The notes under the pieces were generated by a model. That model was given only the letters and a program-made list of their open reading frames with translations, ran no database searches and had not been told where the DNA came from. From contig JAITMY010000173.1 of the NCBI GenBank assembly GCA_031290755.1, positions 1 through 12,840 on the forward strand: DNA of 12,840 nucleotides, read 5' to 3'. Origin of the DNA: Prevotellaceae bacterium (GTDB lineage Bacteria > Bacteroidota > Bacteroidia > Bacteroidales > UBA932). The position numbers were made by a program, and so were the translations under genes. This document shows, piece by piece, positions 5,494 to 12,840 of the stretch (its first letter is position 1; every line of letters starts with the position of its first letter).

Positions 5494-6012
5494 TTATTTT
5501 TTTCGCTCAAAAAAGACTTCGATGAGTATCATAATCACCACCGCCGCAATGGAGCTCAGGAGCGTGCGCAGCAGGGTGATGTGTAGCTCGTAAAAGGAAA
5601 ACGCCTCTAAAAAAAACAGCGTCAGGTGAAAGATAAGGGCGATGGTAAAGGCGTAGAGGAAAAAGTAGAACAGCCCGAGCGAGTAGATGGATATGCGGAC
5701 GTTCTTGTTGCTCTCCTCGTGGCTGATGAGCAGGGTGGTTACCGAGGGGCGCACGAAGCCCGCGAGCACGCAGGCCGCCGTGTGCACGCCGAGGTGCCCC
5801 GAAAACAGGTCAACCGTTAGCCCCAGCAGGAACGAGGCCGCCAGCAGGCTCACCCTCGAGGCGTTCACCGGCAGCATGATGAGGTAGAGGATGTAGATGC
5901 TCGGCGCCACGAACGAGTCGAGCACCCCGCGCAGCTGTAGGTTGTTGAACAGCAGGATTTGCATTGCCACCAGCGCTGCGGCAGCCAGTGTGGAGTTGAG
6001 CGGCTTGTTCAT
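5494..6012 (-). CDS. mreD: MreD, rod-shape determining membrane protein
   Basis: A 172-residue integral membrane protein with about five or six hydrophobic segments (around 8-27, 34-48, 53-70, 76-90, 108-135 and 148-168). It carries the MreD-like motif TVDLFSGHLGVHTAA at 66-80. It links MreC and the periplasmic synthases to MreB. The start is set by the ATGA overlap with the mreC stop (6012-6009). A longer open frame to 6294 exists but lies wholly inside mreC and is Arg/His/Gly-rich shadow sequence. Confidence 0.92.
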   Translation of the reverse strand: MNKPLNSTLAAAALVAMQILLFNNLQLRGVLDSFVAPSIYILYLIMLPVNASRVSLLAASFLLGLTVDLFSGHLGVHTAACVLAGFVRPSVTTLLISHEESNKNVRISIYSLGLFYFFLYAFTIALIFHLTLFFLEAFSFYELHITLLRTLLSSIAAVVIMILIEVFFERKK

Positions 6013-6839
6013 TGCGTTGGTGTGATGGTTTGCTTTTCGAGGTTCTTCTGCTCGTCGTAGTGTATGGACTTCACCACGTTCACAAAGCGCAGCTTCTTGA
6101 AGTCGCCGTTGAGCTTCAGGCGGATTTCGTGAAAGTTCCCCTTTTTGGTTTTGTAGTAGATGACCGTGCCTACCGTGATGCCTTCGGGGAACATGGCCGA
6201 GTGGCCGCTCGTTTCGACGGTGTCGCCCACCATTACGGGCACGTGCTGCGGCACCTCCGACAGGATGGCCTCTTGGTAGTTGAGGCCGTCCCACATGAGC
6301 GTTCCCAGGTGGCCGCTGCGCTTGAGCCGTGCGCTGATTCTGAAGTCGCGGTTGAGCAGCGACATCACAATGGCGTAGTGCTCCGACGTGTTTATCACGA
6401 TGCCCACCACGCCGTTGTCGGCAATCACGCCCATTTCGGAGGTGATGCCCTGCTCCTCGCCCACGTTTAGCATCAGGAGGTTGTGCTGCTTGTTGGTTGT
6501 GTTGTTCACCACCTTGGCGGGCAGAAAGGTGAACAGCTTGCCGTTGAGCTGCTCCGTCTGTATGTCTGTGGCCGTGCGCTGGTTCTGGTAGTGGTCGAGC
6601 GCGTTGCGCAGCTTGGCGTTTTCGCGCAGCAGGCCCTCGTTGTCCTTGCGCAGCGAAAAGTAGCCGGACACGTCGCTCCCCATGCTGTAGCAGTAGCTCT
6701 GCACCGCCTGTAGGGCGCTGAACACTTGCGTTCGCTGGTAGTCGGCGTTCTGCAAAAGCATAGCTAAGGCAACGCCCTCCAGCACGAGGAAGAGAATAAA
6801 TCCACGAAAGCGGAGTATAAACCTCAGCAAGTTGCCCAT
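6009..6839 (-). CDS. mreC: MreC, rod-shape determining protein
   Basis: A 276-residue bitopic protein: N-terminal membrane helix (about 12-30), a periplasmic coiled coil (about 63-92, charged and Leu-rich), then the two beta-barrel MreC domain. Conserved stretches include NVGEEQGITSEMGVI at 125-139, GVVGIV at 143-148 and SGHSAMFPEGITVG at 211-224. MreC binds and activates PBP2 and connects it to MreD and MreB. It starts 19 nt after mreB and overlaps mreD by 4 nt. The tail after about residue 260 is polar and probably disordered. Confidence 0.94.
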   Translation of the reverse strand: MGNLLRFILRFRGFILFLVLEGVALAMLLQNADYQRTQVFSALQAVQSYCYSMGSDVSGYFSLRKDNEGLLRENAKLRNALDHYQNQRTATDIQTEQLNGKLFTFLPAKVVNNTTNKQHNLLMLNVGEEQGITSEMGVIADNGVVGIVINTSEHYAIVMSLLNRDFRISARLKRSGHLGTLMWDGLNYQEAILSEVPQHVPVMVGDTVETSGHSAMFPEGITVGTVIYYKTKKGNFHEIRLKLNGDFKKLRFVNVVKSIHYDEQKNLEKQTITPTQ

Positions 6840-6858
6840 TGCGTGCGCACCTGTCTTT

Positions 6859-7881
6859 TTAACGCATCAGGAACGGGAAGTGCCCCCTGTTCTTCAGCGC
6901 AATGCCGGTGCCCCGCGCCACGGCGTGCAGCGGGTCTTCGGCCACGTGGAACGGGATGTTGATTTTTTCCGACAGGCGCTTGTCCAAGCCGCGCAGCAGC
7001 GCCCCGCCGCCGGTGAGGAATATGCCCTTGGCCACCACGTCTGCGTACAACTCGGGGGGGGTTTGCTCCAGCACGCCCAGCACGGCGCTCTCAATCTTCG
7101 AGATGGAGCGGTCGAGGCTGTAGGCCACCTCTTGGTAGCTCACGGACACCTCCACGGGGAGCGCCGTCATCAGGTTCGGCCCGCGCACCGACATGTCCTG
7201 CGGGGGGTCAACCAAGTCGGTGATGGCGCTGCCCACCCTGATTTTTATCTCCTCGGCGGTGCGCTCGCCGATTTTGATGTTGTGCTGGTAGCGCATGTAG
7301 GTTTGGATGTCCGAGGTGAACACGTCGCCGGCCACGCGGACGCTCTTGTTGCACACGATGCCGCCCAGCGCGATGACGGCAATTTCGGCGGTGCCGCCGC
7401 CGATGTCCACCACCATGTTGCCCTCCGGCGCCTCCACGTCAATGCCGATGCCCAGCGCGGCGGCCATAGGCTCGTATATCAGGTACACGTCCTGCCCTCC
7501 GGCGTGCTCGGCAGAGTCGCGCACCGCCCGAATTTCCACCTCGGTGCTCCCCGAGGGTATGCACACCACGATGCGCAGCGAGGGTTTGAACATGCGGCTG
7601 CCGGAGTTTGTCTTTTTTATCAAGCCGCGCATCATCTGCTCTGCCGCGTTGAAGTCGGCAATCACCCCGTCGCGCAGCGGGCGAACGGTCTTGATGTTCT
7701 CCGGCGTTTTGCCGTGCATCTGCCGCGCCACCTCCCCCACGGCAATCAGCTTGCCGCTGTTCTGGTCTATGGCCACAATCGAAGGCTCATCCACCGCTAT
7801 GCGGTCGTTGTGGATGATTACGGTGTTGGCGGTGCCCAAGTCCATCGCCAGCTCCTGCGTCATGAATGAAAAAAGTCCCAT
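6859..7881 (-). CDS. mreB: MreB, actin-like cell-shape protein
   Basis: A 340-residue bacterial actin that forms membrane-bound filaments directing the elongation machinery. ATPase motifs are in order: phosphate 1 MDLGTANT at 13-20, phosphate 2 VDIGGGTAEIAV at 158-169, and the adenosine motif LTGGGALLRGL at 289-299. The N-terminus MGLFSFM is short and hydrophobic, fitting a membrane-attachment segment. The length is usual (E. coli MreB is 347). It lies 47 nt downstream of purH with no recognisable promoter in the gap, so it probably depends on the purH promoter. Confidence 0.97.
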   Translation of the reverse strand: MGLFSFMTQELAMDLGTANTVIIHNDRIAVDEPSIVAIDQNSGKLIAVGEVARQMHGKTPENIKTVRPLRDGVIADFNAAEQMMRGLIKKTNSGSRMFKPSLRIVVCIPSGSTEVEIRAVRDSAEHAGGQDVYLIYEPMAAALGIGIDVEAPEGNMVVDIGGGTAEIAVIALGGIVCNKSVRVAGDVFTSDIQTYMRYQHNIKIGERTAEEIKIRVGSAITDLVDPPQDMSVRGPNLMTALPVEVSVSYQEVAYSLDRSISKIESAVLGVLEQTPPELYADVVAKGIFLTGGGALLRGLDKRLSEKINIPFHVAEDPLHAVARGTGIALKNRGHFPFLMR

Positions 7882-7928
7882 AATGTTTTTTTAGTTCTTA
7901 TTAAAATAATAGTGCCTCAAATCCTTTG

Positions 7929-9470
<1,542 letters not shown>

Positions 9471-9521
9471 CTCGCCTACAATATTTCAACGTCGCTAAAA
9501 ATCACGCTAATATTCAAATTT

Positions 9522-9552
9522 TAAAGGTAACTAAATCCTAAATACTGCCAAA
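9522..9552 (-). promoter_or_regulatory. Promoter of the purH-mre-rodA operon
   Basis: Minus strand: -33 TTTG (9552-9549), 19 nt, -7 TACCTTTA (9529-9522; consensus TAnnTTTG with the last base off). The predicted start near 9515 gives a leader of about 45 nt. I see no PurR box or riboswitch fold in the 9471-9603 gap. Confidence 0.65.
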
Positions 9553-9603
9553 TTGCAAAATAAATAGTTATGCTAAAAAGTCTGAAATAAGGCTAAATAC
9601 TTA

Positions 9604-9637
9604 AAGAGGGCAACAAGGCTTGGCTTGTTACCCTCTT
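9604..9637 (-). terminator. Hairpin terminator after rho
   Basis: Arms AAGAGGGCAACAAG (9604-9617) and CTTGTTACCCTCTT (9624-9637) form a 14-bp stem, with a single C/A position that becomes a G-U pair in the minus-strand transcript. It lies 22 nt beyond the rho stop. The U-tract is short (UUUAAGUAUUU), so it may be only partly intrinsic. Confidence 0.75.
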
Positions 9638-9659
9638 CAAGTAGCCAATAATCAGCCTT

Positions 9660-11360
9660 CTAACCGTTCATGGTGGCCAAGAACTCGGCGTTGTCCCTTG
9701 TTTTGGGCAGGCGGTTGCGCATAAAGTCCATTGCCTCCACGGAGTTCATGTCCGACAGGTAGTTGCGGAGCACCCAGATGCGGCTCAGCACGTCCTTGTC
9801 CACCAGCAGGTCGTCGCGGCGGGTGCTGCTCTGCATCACGTCCACGGCGGGGAATATGCGCTTGTTGGAGAGCTTGCGGTCGAGCTGTAGCTCCATGTTG
9901 CCGGTGCCCTTAAACTCCTCGAATATCACCTCGTCCATCTTCGAGCCGGTGTCTATGAGGGCGGTGGCGAGGATGGTGAGCGAGCCGCCGTGCTCGATGT
10001 TGCGGGCGGCGCCGAAAAAGCGCTTGGGCTTGTGGAGCGCGTTGGCGTCCACGCCGCCGCTCAGCACCTTGCCCGAGGCGGGCTGCACGGTGTTGAACGC
10101 GCGCGCCAAGCGGGTGATGGAGTCGAGCACAATCACCACGTCGTGCCCGCACTCTACCATGCGCTTTGCCTTTTCGAGCACGATGTTGGCTATCTTCACG
10201 TGCCGCTCTGCCGGCTCGTCGAAGGTGGAGGATATGACCTCGGCGTGCACGCTGCGCTGCATGTCGGTAACCTCCTCGGGGCGCTCGTCAATGAGCAGCA
10301 TGATCATGTACACCTCCGGGTGGTTGGCCGCTATAGCGTTGGCTATATCCTTTAGCAGCACGGTTTTGCCGGTTTTGGGCTGCGCCACAATCAGGCCGCG
10401 CTGCCCCTTGCCGATGGGGGAGAACAAGTCCACCACGCGGGTGGAGAGGTTGTTGTGCCCGTTGCCGGTGATGTTGAATTTCTCTTCGGGGAAGAGGGGC
10501 GTAAGGTAGTCAAACGTTTCGCGGTCGCGGATGTACGCGGGGTCGCGCCCGTTGATGGAGCTGACTTTCACCAGCGGGAAGAACTTTTCGTTGTCCTTCG
10601 GGGGGCGGATGTTGCCGGTTACGGTGTCGCCTGTTTTCAGCCCAAAGAGCTTGATTTGCGACTGCGACACGTAGATGTCGTCCGGGGAGCTAAGGTAGTT
10701 GTAGTCCGCCGAGCGGAGGAAGCCGTAGCCGTCGGCCAGCACCTCCAGCGTGCCGGTAGCGGGCACCAGCGCATCGAACTCGTACTTTTTTTCCTGCTGC
10801 TGCGGCGGCTGCGGCCTGTCCTTCGTATCCTGCGGCGGCGCCGTCGGGAGGCTGGCTGCAACCTCTGCCACAGGCGGCTGCGGCGCCCGCGGGGGTTGCT
10901 GCTGCTGCGTGGTGATGATGGCCGGGTGGCTTATTACGGTGGAAAATATATCGGGCGACGCCTGCGGCGGCTCCTCGCGGGGCTGCGGCGGGGGGGGCAC
11001 CAGCCCCTTGTTTTTGGGCTTTGGCCCGCGCTTGCCGGGGATTTTCACGGGGGGAGCGCCCTGCAACGATGGCTGCTGTGGCTGTGGCTGCGCGGCTACC
11101 GGCGGCTGCGGCTGTGGGGTGGCCGCCTGCGTCGGCTTGTCAATGCGCGGCTTCCGGCCTCGCTTTTTCGGCCCGCTGCCTTCCGCGGGGGGGGCAGCAT
11201 GGCCGCCGCCGCCTTTGGAGCGCTGCACCGCCTGCTCGTCGAGCACCTTATAGATCAGCTCATCTTTGCCTTGCGTGTCTGCTTTTTTAACGTTCAGCTG
11301 AAGCGCAATTTCCCGCAGCTGCTCTAACGACATGTCGTTGAGGGCTAAAATGTCATACAT
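9660..11360 (-). CDS. rho: Transcription termination factor Rho with long disordered insert
   Basis: A 566-residue RNA-dependent ATPase/translocase that releases transcripts from RNA polymerase. Domains are Rho_N (SAP-like) at about 1-48, a Pro/Gln-rich low-complexity insert at about 50-190, the cold-shock RNA-binding domain at about 195-270, and the RecA-like motor. Motor motifs are Walker A QPKTGKTVLL at 327-336, Walker B DVVIVLDS at 407-414, the Q-loop SGGVDANALHKPK at 434-446, and the R-loop KGTGNM near 484-489. The insert makes it about 147 residues longer than E. coli Rho (419). It contains two basic RGRKP-like patches (KKRGRKPRIDK at 65-75 and GKRGPKPKNKG at 109-119) that recall AT-hooks. 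Long inserts are known in Bacteroidetes Rho. It has its own promoter and a leader ORF. Confidence 0.97.
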   Translation of the reverse strand: MYDILALNDMSLEQLREIALQLNVKKADTQGKDELIYKVLDEQAVQRSKGGGGHAAPPAEGSGPKKRGRKPRIDKPTQAATPQPQPPVAAQPQPQQPSLQGAPPVKIPGKRGPKPKNKGLVPPPPQPREEPPQASPDIFSTVISHPAIITTQQQQPPRAPQPPVAEVAASLPTAPPQDTKDRPQPPQQQEKKYEFDALVPATGTLEVLADGYGFLRSADYNYLSSPDDIYVSQSQIKLFGLKTGDTVTGNIRPPKDNEKFFPLVKVSSINGRDPAYIRDRETFDYLTPLFPEEKFNITGNGHNNLSTRVVDLFSPIGKGQRGLIVAQPKTGKTVLLKDIANAIAANHPEVYMIMLLIDERPEEVTDMQRSVHAEVISSTFDEPAERHVKIANIVLEKAKRMVECGHDVVIVLDSITRLARAFNTVQPASGKVLSGGVDANALHKPKRFFGAARNIEHGGSLTILATALIDTGSKMDEVIFEEFKGTGNMELQLDRKLSNKRIFPAVDVMQSSTRRDDLLVDKDVLSRIWVLRNYLSDMNSVEAMDFMRNRLPKTRDNAEFLATMNG

Positions 11361-11370
11361 AAATATTTTT

Positions 11371-11430
11371 TTAGGGTTGATAATTAGTTACTCCCTGAAA
11401 ATCAACAGGGATTTTAGAAAAATTTCTCAT
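11371..11430 (-). CDS. Candidate rho leader peptide (upstream ORF)
   Basis: A 19-codon open frame, MRNFSKIPVDFQGVTNYQP, begins at 11430 and ends with TAA at 11373-11371, 10 nt before the rho start codon. It is in the predicted leader of the rho mRNA (start near 11503). It ends in proline followed by stop, a context known to slow ribosomes. A 6-bp hairpin lies within it. Whether it is translated is unknown; it is proposed because of its position and because Rho is commonly autoregulated through its leader. A chance ORF of this length in AT-rich DNA is possible. Confidence 0.45.
   Translation of the reverse strand: MRNFSKIPVDFQGVTNYQP
11392..11411 (-). promoter_or_regulatory. Hairpin in the rho leader
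   Basis: The minus-strand RNA reads TCCCTGTTGATTTTCAGGGA: a perfect 6-bp stem with an 8-nt loop, within the candidate leader ORF and 31 nt upstream of the rho ATG. A ribosome on the leader ORF would open it. It is not followed by a U-tract, so it is more likely an RNA-structure control element than a terminator. Confidence 0.4.
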
Positions 11431-11509
11431 GTAAGTAAAAGTATAAGCTATAACAATGTATAAATAGGAACGGGGTGCGCTTCGTATGAGGAAAAAGCCA
11501 TTACCGCCA

Positions 11510-11540
11510 CAAAAGTATATATTTTTTTCTATCTACCAAA
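11510..11540 (-). promoter_or_regulatory. Promoter of rho
   Basis: Minus strand: perfect -33 TTTG (11540-11537), a 19-nt spacer, perfect -7 TACTTTTG (11517-11510). The predicted start near 11503 leaves an unusually long leader of about 140 nt before the rho ATG at 11360. The promoter lies just downstream of the glycosidase gene, so rho is probably transcribed independently of it. Confidence 0.8.
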
Positions 11541-11584
11541 AGTTTTGCCGATTTTTTTCTTAAATATATGCAACGTTCGCTGCA

Positions 11585-12700
11585 TCATGGCTTTGGCGAA
11601 GCGCTGTTGAACCGTAGGGGGCTTTTGCCCAAATCTTTGGAGGTGGCCACGGCGATGCCGCGGTTTTGCTGCTCATCTACCGCGTTGTAGAAGTGGTACA
11701 CCACGCCGTTGTGCTTCAAAACGAACGACTTGTGGGCGTAGAGGTTGTCGTACTTCTCCGAGGGGGTTATCAGGAAGGCGCCCGTCCAGTCCGTCCAGTG
11801 CAGCAGGTCGTAGGAGCAGGCGAAGCTGTTGAAGGCCTCCCGCTCGTGGCCCTCCCAGAAGGCGCCGAAGTAGAACATCACGAACACGTCGCCGATTTTT
11901 TGGATGACGGCATCGCCGGTGATGCCGTGCGAGTGCGCCAGCACCGGCTCGCGGCCAAGGCGCTTCCACGTGGTCATGTTGTCGGAAACGGCCATGCCGA
12001 TGCGCTCGAACCAGCGCAGGCGGCTGCTTCCGGTGGTGTCGCCGTTGGCGTTGTAGAACATCACGAAGGGGTAGCCCGTGAGCTTTTCCTTGTCCCAAAT
12101 CACCGTGCTCTTGTAGTGCTTGCGGTTCTCCCACCAGCGCACGTCGGCGTCAACCGGGGAGAGCACGGGGGCGGGCAGGCGCTTCCACTCGTGCGGGGCG
12201 GTGAGGCTGTCGCTGGTGTAGGCCACGCCGACGGCGAGCTGCCCGGTTTCGTAGCCCTTGTCGCTGCCCCCGATGTACGACATCCAGTGCTTGCCGGCGT
12301 GCTGCTGCACGGCGTAGCTGCCGCCCCACGTGTAGTCTTGCAGCGCGAGGTACCCGGCCTTCTGGTTGGCGTCCCAGCCGTAGGGCGTGAAGGGCATGAT
12401 GCGCCCCAGCGTTGTCCAGTCCAGCAGGCTGTCGCTCTGGGCCAGCCACGTTTCGTAGCCCCTGCCGTCGTAGGCGATGTAGGTCATGTACCACCTGCCG
12501 CGGCAGCGAAAAACGGTGGGGCAGTCCAGCTTCTTGTCGGGGCCTTCGGGCACCATCACCAAGCCGTACTTGTAGGGCGTTTTCACCTCCTCGTAAATGG
12601 ACTGCATCACGTCTTCGGGGACAACGGCAGGCCTGCCGTCGGCGCAGCTGCCCAGCGCGAGCAGGGCGGCGCACAAGAGAATAAACAGCTGCTTAACCAT
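11585..12700 (-). CDS. Glycosidase-like lipoprotein, five-bladed beta-propeller (GH43/GH130-like)
   Basis: A 371-residue protein with a lipoprotein signal peptide: basic start MVKQ, hydrophobic 5-16, lipobox LGSC with lipidated C19. It is probably anchored in the outer or cell-surface membrane. The mature part has repeated propeller-blade patterns of the form acidic residue, short strand, Gly-x-W-Tyr-Met-x-Tyr: DCPTVFRCRGRWYMTYIAYD (59-78), WMSYIGGSDKG (139-149), FVMFYNANGD (212-221), GDAVIQKIGDVFVMFYF (262-278) and HKSFVLKHNGVVYHFYN (323-339). These resemble family 43, 117 and 130 type glycosidases, where acidic residues in the blades are catalytic; D59 and D263 are candidates. The family and the substrate (plant, algal or host glycan) cannot be fixed by eye. 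It stands alone, with no SusCD pair in view. Confidence 0.8.
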   Translation of the reverse strand: MVKQLFILLCAALLALGSCADGRPAVVPEDVMQSIYEEVKTPYKYGLVMVPEGPDKKLDCPTVFRCRGRWYMTYIAYDGRGYETWLAQSDSLLDWTTLGRIMPFTPYGWDANQKAGYLALQDYTWGGSYAVQQHAGKHWMSYIGGSDKGYETGQLAVGVAYTSDSLTAPHEWKRLPAPVLSPVDADVRWWENRKHYKSTVIWDKEKLTGYPFVMFYNANGDTTGSSRLRWFERIGMAVSDNMTTWKRLGREPVLAHSHGITGDAVIQKIGDVFVMFYFGAFWEGHEREAFNSFACSYDLLHWTDWTGAFLITPSEKYDNLYAHKSFVLKHNGVVYHFYNAVDEQQNRGIAVATSKDLGKSPLRFNSASPKP

Positions 12701-12719
12701 ACGCTTAAATGTGTTTTTG

Positions 12720-12727
12720 CAAAGATA
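12720..12727 (-). promoter_or_regulatory. -7 box of the glycosidase gene
   Basis: Minus strand TATCTTTG (12727-12720), consensus TAnnTTTG, 19 nt upstream of the ATG at 12700. The position 19 nt further upstream reads CAAA (the complement of the + strand -33 box), so the -33 half is poor. The predicted leader is about 12 nt. Confidence 0.5.
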
Positions 12728-12746
12728 GCATTTTTTGCTAAAAAAA

Positions 12747-12777
12747 TTTGGTAGTTCAAAATTAATCCCTATCTTTG
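12747..12777 (+). promoter_or_regulatory. Promoter of the right-edge gene
   Basis: Plus strand: perfect -33 TTTG (12747-12750), 19-nt spacer, perfect -7 TATCTTTG (12770-12777). The predicted start near 12784 is followed by an A-rich leader ending in AAAAAAA at the ATG, typical of Bacteroidetes translation starts. Confidence 0.8.
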
Positions 12778-12819
12778 CACCAGGATTTTGATAACAACAA
12801 CAACTTTGCTTATAAAAAA

Positions 12820-12840
12820 ATGGGAGTACTACTATCCGCT
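12820..12840 (+). CDS. Start of an unidentified gene, cut by the right edge
   Basis: ATG at 12820 opens seven codons (MGVLLSA) before the window ends. It follows a perfect promoter and an A-rich leader, so the start is credible. Nothing can be said about its product, beyond a hydrophobic beginning that could be a membrane or signal segment. Confidence 0.55.

Noticed and set aside
4415..5593. Long + strand open frame (392 codons) opposite mrdA
   Set aside because: It is a GC-rich antisense shadow rich in Val, Ala, His and Arg with no domain pattern, while the minus strand encodes an intact PBP2. Similar long frames opposite purH, mreB and rho are rejected for the same reason.
6013..6294. Longer N-terminus for MreD
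   Set aside because: The added part lies inside mreC and is Arg/His/Gly-rich; the ATGA overlap at 6012-6009 and the hydrophobic start after it fit MreD.
7054..7061. Runs of eight G in mreB (7054-7061) and rho (10990-10997) as phase-variation tracts
   Set aside because: Both genes are intact and probably essential in this lineage, and such runs arise from Pro codons in GC-rich coding DNA. There is no sign of switching.
9471..9603. Riboswitch or purine-responsive element upstream of purH
   Set aside because: The gap is AT-rich with a promoter but no paired domains or conserved motifs I can recognise.
11568..11583. Small GCAGC/GTTGC hairpin just after the glycosidase stop as a terminator
   Set aside because: The stem is only five pairs with one wobble and there is no U-tract on the minus strand, so it is not convincing.

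Overview
The window comes from a member of the Bacteroidota, most likely Bacteroidales. Three things point there. The gene order purH-mreB-mreC-mreD-mrdA-rodA is typical of that group. Rho carries a long Pro/Gln-rich insert typical of it. The promoters have the Bacteroidetes form TTTG, 19 bases, TAnnTTTG (perfect or near-perfect at 724-754, 2189-2219, 9522-9552, 11510-11540 and 12747-12777), with little Shine-Dalgarno signal. The species cannot be told from the sequence. The core genes look GC-rich and the spacers AT-rich.

Right part (about 9.6-12.84 kb): the first 7 codons of an unidentified + strand gene diverge from a five-bladed beta-propeller glycosidase-like lipoprotein (11585-12700, minus). 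Next on the minus strand comes rho (9660-11360), with its own promoter, a leader of about 140 nt holding a 19-codon upstream ORF, and a 3' hairpin terminator.

Middle (2.2-9.5 kb): one tightly packed minus-strand operon. purH (last two steps of de novo IMP synthesis) leads, followed by the complete elongasome set: mreB (actin-like filament), mreC and mreD (membrane linkers), mrdA/PBP2 (transpeptidase) and rodA (SEDS glycosyltransferase). Gaps are 47 nt or less, with an ATGA overlap between mreC and mreD and a 20-nt overlap between mrdA and rodA. All key catalytic motifs are intact.

Left part (1-2.24 kb), the accessory region: three unrelated toxin-antitoxin modules stand directly downstream of rodA. 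They are a MazF/PemK-like pair (minus), a DUF104-like/PIN (VapC-type) pair (plus) and a VapD pair with a small putative antitoxin (minus). A further truncated minus-strand gene runs off the left edge. The modules are bounded by three same-orientation copies of a REP-like hairpin. A 59-bp segment holding the last codons and stop of rodA plus a complete promoter is present twice, 1465 bp apart (2181-2239 and 716-774, 54/59 identical). So each minus-strand toxin-antitoxin operon starts behind its own copy of the rodA 3' end. The simplest reading (inference) is that rodA's 3' end is an insertion or duplication point for swappable toxin-antitoxin cassettes. This arrangement and the rho leader ORF are the parts most worth following up.
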